NCBI GenBank assembly: GCA_002314565.1
Contig: DCGL01000146.1
Span: forward strand, 1 to 17,443
Source: Clostridiales bacterium UBA1779
Lineage (GTDB): Bacteria; Bacillota; Clostridia; Oscillospirales; CAG-272
DNA: 17,443 bases
Reading direction: 5' to 3'
This document shows, piece by piece, positions 12,526 through 17,443 of this stretch; positions within the stretch are counted from its first letter, which is position 1, and the number at the start of each line of letters is the position of its first letter. Made by a program: the position numbers and the translations under genes. Under the pieces are notes generated by a model. It was not told where the DNA came from and did not search any database. It saw only the letters and a list, made by a program, of their open reading frames with translations.

Positions 12526-15032
12526 TTTGCTTTTTCCGCTTTGACTTTTGCTGCTACGTCTTCGCGGATTTTGTATTTGAGTATCTTTCCCGCTGCGTTC
12601 ATCGGGAAGCTGTCGGTGAAAATAATGTACTTCGGAACCTTATGAATTGCAACTCTTTCCTTCATAAAGCTCTGCATTTCTTTTTCAGTCGCCGAACAGC
12701 CTTCTTTGAGAATAATAACTGCGGCAACCTCTTCACCGTATTTGTCATCGGGAACACCGACAACCTGTACGTCGCTGACACTCGGATGAGTGTAAAGCGT
12801 GTCTTCAAGCTCCTTCGGATAAATATTCTCACCGCCGCGGATAATCATATCCTTGAGTCGGCCGGTAATTCTGTAATTTCCGTCGGGATTGCGGCAGGCA
12901 AGGTCACCGGTGTGCAGCCAGCCGTCTTTGTCTACGGTTTCGGAAGTGGCGCGGGGCATTTTGTAATAGCCCTTCATAATGTTGTATCCTCGGGCAACGA
13001 ATTCGCCGTCGACACCGTCCGGGCAGTCTTCTCCGGTTTCGGGATTGATGATTTTGCATTCAATTTCGGGGAGCGGATGACCGACTGTTCCGACACGGAC
13101 CTCAAGAGAGTCGTCCGTTGAACTCATGGTGCAGCCGGGGGATGCTTCGGTCTGACCGTAAACGATGGTGATTTCCGTCATGTGCATTTTGTTCAGAACG
13201 TCACGCATCGCACTTACGGGACAGGGGCTGCCTGCCATAATGCCCGTACGCATATATGAAAAATCCGTCTTTTCAAAGTCAGGATGTTCAAGCAGAGCGA
13301 TGAACATGGTCGGAACACCGTGGAATGCGGTGATATGCTCGTTGTTTATGCAGGCGAGTGCCGGCTTTGCCGAAAAATACGGCAGAGGCAGAAGAGTCGC
13401 GCCGTGTGTCATTGCGGCGGTCATGGCAAGAACCATTCCGAAGCAATGGAACATGGGAACCTGCACCATCATACGGTCGGCTGTTGACAGATCCATTCTG
13501 TCACCTATGCACTTTCCGTTATTGACAATATTGTGATGAGTGAGCATTACGCCCTTCGGGAAACCCGTGGTTCCCGAGGTATATTGCATATTGCAGACGT
13601 CGTCGCGTTTGACTTCGTTTGCCATACGTTTTACTCTGTCTGCGGGAACGTCGGCTGCTTTTTTCAGCGCGTCCTCCCAGAGTATGCAGCCGGGCTGTCT
13701 GTAACCGACTGTGATTATGTTGCGTAAAAACGGCAGTGCTTTCGAATGAAGCTGTGCTCCTTCCGGTGTTGAGGCAAGCTCGGGACAGAGCTCGGCCATT
13801 ATTTCACCGTACTTTGTGGTTTTGGCTCCTTCCGTCATAATGAGCGTATGTGTATCTGACTGGCGCAGCAGATATTCGATTTCGGCATTTTTATATGCCG
13901 TATTGACCGAAACGAGAACGGCCCCGATTTTCACGACTGCCCAGAAGGAAATATACCACTGCGGAACGTTTGACGCCCAGACAGCAACGTGGCTTCCGGC
14001 TTTTACGCCGAGAGCAACCAGAGCTCTTGCGAATTCGTCGACGTCGTCTCTGAACTGACTGTACGTTCTCGTATAGTCAAGAGTTGTATATTTGAAAGCG
14101 TACTGGTCCGGAAATTCTTCAACCATACGGTCGAGCATCTGCGGGAAGGTTTCTTCGATAAGCAGGTCCTTCTTCCAGACGAACTGACCCGTGTGACTGT
14201 GGTTCCAGTAAAGAGTGTGCTCTCTTTCGGACGGGTCGCTGTATTTCTGCATATATCCTACAAACTGCGAATAGACGATTTCCATATCGTCCAGCTCGGG
14301 GAACCATGCAGGATCCCAGACGAGAGAGAGAAATCCGTCATAGTTTACGGAACGCAGGGCAAGCATAACCTCATCAAGAGGAATTTCGCCCTCGCCTGCC
14401 AGGCAATAGCTGATTTTTCCGTCTTTTTTTACGGCGTCGTTGATATGAACGTGCTTTACGTAGGCACCGAGGTTTTTGATAACCGTCTCGGCACTTTCGC
14501 CGCCGTCGTAAAATGCAGCGGAAATGTTCCACAGAGCCGCTAAATTGTCTGACGCGAAGCTTTCAAGAAGGGCGGATAAATCTGCACTGCTTGCAAACAG
14601 TCCCCCGGTTTCAAGCAGGAGTGTAACACCCTCGGCTTCTGCCTTCGGAATAAATTCTTCAAGTATTCTGCGTGCGTTTTCAATGCCGGCTTTTTTGTCT
14701 TCGGGCATGTGGGAACGGACGCGGATATACGGAATATCCAGATTTGATGCAAGTTCAAGACAGGTTTCAAGCTCGGTTTTAAGAGCCTCATCCGACGAAT
14801 CGGACAGGTCGCAGATTGAATCGATGCAGGGAATCTGTATTTTTTTGCGGAAGAGATCGCGTCTCGTCCGTCCTGAATTTGCGGGGCTGAACGGGGCATC
14901 GCTGTCAGTGAACAGACGGTTGCGGACGTTGTGCAGTTCGATTCCCGAAAAGCCGAGTCTTGCGGCAATATCACAGAAATCCGAAAAGCTGCAGTCATGC
15001 CAGCCCTTGGTTGAGAAGGATAATTTCATCAT
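12522..15032 (-). CDS. Fusion of sugar-isomerase-type TIM barrel with AMP-forming acyl-CoA ligase
   Basis: The 836-aa protein has two parts. Residues 1-265 resemble the xylose isomerase-like/AP endonuclease 2 TIM barrel (SFSTKGW at the first strand, LLLETGG near 138-144, HVHINDA at 194-200, GEGEIPLDEVMLAL at 213-226). Residues 285-836 are a full AMP-forming ligase: YTSGTTGFPKG (484-494), YGQTEA (625-630), TGD (708-710), GRLKDMIIRGGENIYP (724-739) and the C-terminal catalytic Lys816 in AAGKILKY. Two metal ligands expected in the barrel appear lost (Asn169, Val238). The ligase half would activate a short or branched carboxylic acid to its CoA ester. The start overlaps the preceding stop; the in-frame ATG at 15029 has better spacing (7 nt) to GGAGG than that at 15032 (4 nt). 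No frameshift or stop divides the halves. Confidence 0.85.
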   Translation of the reverse strand: MMKLSFSTKGWHDCSFSDFCDIAARLGFSGIELHNVRNRLFTDSDAPFSPANSGRTRRDLFRKKIQIPCIDSICDLSDSSDEALKTELETCLELASNLDIPYIRVRSHMPEDKKAGIENARRILEEFIPKAEAEGVTLLLETGGLFASSADLSALLESFASDNLAALWNISAAFYDGGESAETVIKNLGAYVKHVHINDAVKKDGKISYCLAGEGEIPLDEVMLALRSVNYDGFLSLVWDPAWFPELDDMEIVYSQFVGYMQKYSDPSEREHTLYWNHSHTGQFVWKKDLLIEETFPQMLDRMVEEFPDQYAFKYTTLDYTRTYSQFRDDVDEFARALVALGVKAGSHVAVWASNVPQWYISFWAVVKIGAVLVSVNTAYKNAEIEYLLRQSDTHTLIMTEGAKTTKYGEIMAELCPELASTPEGAQLHSKALPFLRNIITVGYRQPGCILWEDALKKAADVPADRVKRMANEVKRDDVCNMQYTSGTTGFPKGVMLTHHNIVNNGKCIGDRMDLSTADRMMVQVPMFHCFGMVLAMTAAMTHGATLLPLPYFSAKPALACINNEHITAFHGVPTMFIALLEHPDFEKTDFSYMRTGIMAGSPCPVSAMRDVLNKMHMTEITIVYGQTEASPGCTMSSTDDSLEVRVGTVGHPLPEIECKIINPETGEDCPDGVDGEFVARGYNIMKGYYKMPRATSETVDKDGWLHTGDLACRNPDGNYRITGRLKDMIIRGGENIYPKELEDTLYTHPSVSDVQVVGVPDDKYGEEVAAVIILKEGCSATEKEMQSFMKERVAIHKVPKYIIFTDSFPMNAAGKILKYKIREDVAAKVKAEKAN

Positions 15033-16405
15033 TTGTCCTCCTCATAGATAATGCGGTTTACTGCCGCGATATATGCTCTTATTCCGGCACCGACGATATC
15101 CGTTGAAATGCCGTTCCCGGAATATATTCTTCCTCTTGAGCGAAGCTTGACAATGGCCGAACCGACGGCTTCCTTGCCCTCGGTGACCGACTGAATCTGA
15201 AAATCGTCAAGCTCATAATGAACACCGGTAATCTGATCTATTGCTTTGAAAGCGGCATCAACGGGTCCGTTTCCGACGCTGATTCCGGTTAATTCTTTTC
15301 CGTCCTTTAACAGAGTAATTTGTGCACTGGACTGAAAGATATTGCCGTTGTTGACGACAAAGGTTTTGAGTTCGTAGGTCGGTGCAGCCTGCAGCGCAAT
15401 ACTTGCAATAATTGCGTCAAGCTCCTTTGCACCGACGGCTTTCTTCTCTGCCATTCTTCTGACTTCGGCGCAGAGCTTGTCAGAATCGTTATCAGAGAGA
15501 TAATATCCGAGTTTTTCGGCAGCCGCGACTATTGCTTCGCTGCTGTCAGTGGCGCAGAGCTGAATGTTTTCGAGCTCCTCTGCCTGTTCGGCGGTCTCGG
15601 CACCGGGAACCTGCTTTGGTGTTATTCTTTCGAGCTGCTTGATAACGCGGTTGAGCTCGGTATAGCGAAGACCGGTGGAAAAGCCGCATCTGTCGCCGAG
15701 ATTCTGAACCATTGCCGCAAAGGTTTCGAGATTTGCGGCGCCGCAGCCGATTCCGGTCTTGACACCGGCGGCCCCTGCCTTCACTGCCATTACGGCAGAT
15801 GCGCAGGCAAGTCCGTTCTTATCCGAACAATATACTGATACGGGAACACCCGAATCGTTTACTGCCTTCCCCGTAAATGCGGCAAATTCATCAGGAAGCA
15901 TAACCGCAGCACTGTCGCAGACACAAACGCTGTCAGCACCTGCTTCAGCTGTTTTTTTCAGACAGTCGGAAAGGAACTGAGCTTCTGCACGTGTTGCATC
16001 AAGTGCGCAGAATTCAACCGAAGAACAAAGCGTTTTGGCATAAGCAACCGCTTCGCCTATCCATTCGAGCATTGCGGAGGGCTTTCTTTTGCCTGTATAC
16101 TCCATTCCGACGGGAGAGAGCGGCAGCTCGATTCTTATCATTGACTTTTCGGCACGGCATAGGGCCGAGGCGGCAAGGTCAATGCTTTCTTTATCGGCTC
16201 CCGCGCCGACAGAGAGAACTGCATTCTTTACAAATGAGGATACGGTTCTGACCAGAAGCACGTCGGTCTTCGGGTCACTGACGGCGGGAAGCTCAATAAC
16301 GTCCACCGTAAGTCGCTCCAGTTTGCGCGCCGTTTCAAGTTTTTCACGGAAGCTGTATTCGTTTTCTGCGCAAAGGGTGGAATCTGAAATAATTATCTTT
16401 TTCAT
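15029..16405 (-). CDS. 2-isopropylmalate synthase-like protein with degenerate active site and intact LeuA regulatory domain
   Basis: This 458-aa protein has the fold order of 2-isopropylmalate/citramalate synthases: a TIM-barrel HMGL-like domain (about 1-240), a helical linker, and a C-terminal LeuA dimer/allosteric domain (about 343-455) with GNGPVDAAFKAID (378-390), EAVGSAIVKL and GNGISTDIVGAGIRAY. The catalytic domain is altered. The metal/substrate motif DTTLRDGEQ reads DSTLCAENE, with Arg to Cys12 and Asp to Ala13. The catalytic Glu of VEFSCEDA is Leu135. The zinc His-x-His pair is Tyr192/Ser194. The Asn ligand may survive as Asn225. It is therefore unlikely to perform the aldol-type condensation. 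Strong AGGAG lies 8 nt before the ATG, and the stop overlaps the fusion gene. A leucine-sensing or scaffold role is possible. Confidence 0.8.
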   Translation of the reverse strand: MKKIIISDSTLCAENEYSFREKLETARKLERLTVDVIELPAVSDPKTDVLLVRTVSSFVKNAVLSVGAGADKESIDLAASALCRAEKSMIRIELPLSPVGMEYTGKRKPSAMLEWIGEAVAYAKTLCSSVEFCALDATRAEAQFLSDCLKKTAEAGADSVCVCDSAAVMLPDEFAAFTGKAVNDSGVPVSVYCSDKNGLACASAVMAVKAGAAGVKTGIGCGAANLETFAAMVQNLGDRCGFSTGLRYTELNRVIKQLERITPKQVPGAETAEQAEELENIQLCATDSSEAIVAAAEKLGYYLSDNDSDKLCAEVRRMAEKKAVGAKELDAIIASIALQAAPTYELKTFVVNNGNIFQSSAQITLLKDGKELTGISVGNGPVDAAFKAIDQITGVHYELDDFQIQSVTEGKEAVGSAIVKLRSRGRIYSGNGISTDIVGAGIRAYIAAVNRIIYEEDK

Positions 16406-16440
16406 ACGGTGGATCTCCTGTTTTGAATAATTTCTGAGCC

Positions 16441-16974
16441 TTACTGCTCGGAACCGAGCTTCATGGCACGGTAGTTTGTTTCAAGCATATCTGCATGCTT
16501 GGCGCTGATTACTTTCTTGAGAGCGGCGTCGACGCTTTCGGCATTGAATTCTCCGAGAGCCTCGAGAATTTTGCCGATGAGAATCATATTGGCAAGTGTG
16601 GGGAAACCGTTGTCGCTGGCAAGCTGAGTCGAGGAAATTGCATAAACCTTGACGTCAGTGCGGCGTACAGAACGCTCGATAAGCGTTGAATCGTAGAAGA
16701 TTATGCCGCCGGGAACGACGGAATCCTCAAATTTATCAAGGGAGGGCAGGTTCATTGCCACGAGAACGTCTGGCTTTGATACGATGGGCGAGCCGACGGG
16801 TTCATCACTGATGATGACGCTGCAGCTTGCAGTGCCGCCTCTCATTTCCGGTCCGTATGAAGGCAGCCAGCTGACCTGCTTTTCTTCAGTCAGTCCCTTA
16901 TATGCGAGGAACTTTCCGGCGAAGAGAATTCCCTGTCCGCCGAAGCCGGAAAACAGAAACTGTCTTGTGCTCAT
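16441..16974 (-). CDS. 2-oxoacid:ferredoxin oxidoreductase gamma subunit (KorC/VorC-like)
   Basis: This 177-aa protein is the gamma subunit of a pyruvate/2-oxoacid:ferredoxin oxidoreductase. It has the nucleotide-binding-like GFGGQG motif at 10-15, the conserved SYGPEMRGG segment near 39-47, and the family's usual length. Together with alpha, beta and (often) delta subunits it decarboxylates a 2-oxoacid to acyl-CoA with ferredoxin reduction, or runs the reverse carboxylation. The start codon overlaps the beta-subunit stop as ATGA, so the two are coupled. Specificity (2-oxoglutarate versus branched-chain 2-oxoacid) is not fixed by this subunit. The neighbouring leucine dehydrogenase favours branched-chain 2-oxoacids. 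Confidence 0.9.
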   Translation of the reverse strand: MSTRQFLFSGFGGQGILFAGKFLAYKGLTEEKQVSWLPSYGPEMRGGTASCSVIISDEPVGSPIVSKPDVLVAMNLPSLDKFEDSVVPGGIIFYDSTLIERSVRRTDVKVYAISSTQLASDNGFPTLANMILIGKILEALGEFNAESVDAALKKVISAKHADMLETNYRAMKLGSEQ

Positions 16975-17443
16975 TTTTTCTCTCCTTCCGCACTTCTGTC
17001 CTTATATACACCGAGAGGATAATAAGGAATCATCTTGTCATCAATCCACTTAAGAGCATCCTTTGGTGTCATACCCCAGTTGGTCGGGCAGGAGGAAATG
17101 ACTTCGACAAGCGAGAAGCCTTTCCCTTCAATCTGATTTTTGAAAGCCTTCTTGATTGCCTTCTTTGCGTTTCTTACCTGCTTTACGTTATTGACCGTGA
17201 CTCTTTCGAGATATTCGGGGCCTTCGAGCTGGGACAGCATTTCGCAGACCTTGACGGGATATCCGCAGAGTTTGGGGTCACGTCCGTAGGGGGAGGTCTG
17301 TGTTACCTGGCCCGGCAGGGATGTCGGAGCCATCTGGCCTCCGGTCATTCCGTAAATGGCGTTGTTTATGAAGATTACGGTGATGTTTTCGTTTCTTGCA
17401 GCGGCATGAACGGTTTCTGCCATACCGATTGAAGCAAGGTCGC
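16971..17443 (-). CDS. 2-oxoacid:ferredoxin oxidoreductase beta subunit, TPP-binding (5' end outside window)
   Basis: The frame runs off the right edge, with codons for GDLASIG before the ATG at 17423, so the N-terminus lies beyond the window. The visible part includes the thiamine diphosphate-binding segment ending NNAIYGMTGGQ, followed by the PTSLPGQ segment typical of KorB/VorA beta subunits. The C-terminal region contains GFSLVEVISSCPTNWG, the conserved end of the TPP domain. Enzymes of this family transfer acyl groups between 2-oxoacids and CoA using ferredoxin. The alpha (and probably a ferredoxin-like delta) subunit would lie upstream of this gene, outside the window. Substrate is inferred from neighbours as a branched-chain 2-oxoacid. 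Confidence 0.92.
   Translation of the reverse strand, partial: DLASIGMAETVHAAARNENITVIFINNAIYGMTGGQMAPTSLPGQVTQTSPYGRDPKLCGYPVKVCEMLSQLEGPEYLERVTVNNVKQVRNAKKAIKKAFKNQIEGKGFSLVEVISSCPTNWGMTPKDALKWIDDKMIPYYPLGVYKDRSAEGEKK

Noticed and set aside
13989..14543. A 184-codon reading frame antisense to the ligase fusion
   Set aside because: Both domains of the fusion are supported by motifs on the other strand; the antisense product has no recognisable features or start signals.

Overview
The window looks like the chromosome of an anaerobic, fermentative Firmicute, probably an uncultured Clostridia member of the Oscillospiraceae/Ruminococcaceae type from gut or rumen. This is inferred from strong GGAGG ribosome-binding sites, a ferredoxin-linked 2-oxoacid oxidoreductase, NADH/flavin/iron-sulfur modules of the FlxABC (AsrA/AsrB) type, a Firmicutes-style ABC cassette and the absence of respiratory-chain genes. 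No rRNA, tRNA or CRISPR array was seen.

Positions 1-6184 (+ strand) hold the distal part of an electron-transfer operon. It contains a truncated ferredoxin-like 4Fe-4S protein, an AsrA/FlxC-like 4Fe-4S protein, an AsrB/FlxA-like FAD/NAD(P)-binding protein with a C-terminal 2Fe-2S centre, a fumarate-reductase iron-sulfur subunit, a fumarate-reductase flavoprotein, and an aspartate/alanine-exchanger (AAE) family transporter. There is no membrane anchor subunit, and the covalent-FAD histidine of FrdA is replaced by Asn. The simplest reading is a soluble NAD(P)H-dependent fumarate reductase with a dicarboxylate (succinate or aspartate) exchanger. A near-perfect bidirectional terminator (6205-6242) closes it.

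Positions 6243-11390 are clearly more AT-rich and look acquired. A perfect sigma-A type promoter (11204-11232, - strand) appears to drive four genes on the - strand: a 139-aa secreted protein of unknown function, a beta-propeller-like lipoprotein with a C-x4-C-x-H-x4-C motif, an ABC ATPase, and an internally duplicated ABC-2-like permease. Repeats at 11226-11357 (an imperfect 19-bp direct repeat and a 13-bp inverted repeat) resemble transposon ends and supply the -35 box of the promoter.

Positions 11390-17443 (- strand) are a second metabolic operon. In transcription order it runs: 2-oxoacid:ferredoxin oxidoreductase beta subunit (partial) and gamma subunit, a 2-isopropylmalate-synthase-like protein that has lost nearly all its catalytic residues but keeps the leucine-responsive domain, an unusual fusion of a sugar-isomerase-type TIM barrel to an acyl-CoA ligase, and a leucine-dehydrogenase-type enzyme, ending at a strong terminator. 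Together the enzymes could interconvert branched-chain acids, acyl-CoAs, 2-oxoacids and amino acids, either as branched-chain amino acid fermentation or as reductive carboxylation of branched fatty acids. The degenerate LeuA-like protein and the TIM-barrel/ligase fusion are the most unusual parts of the window.
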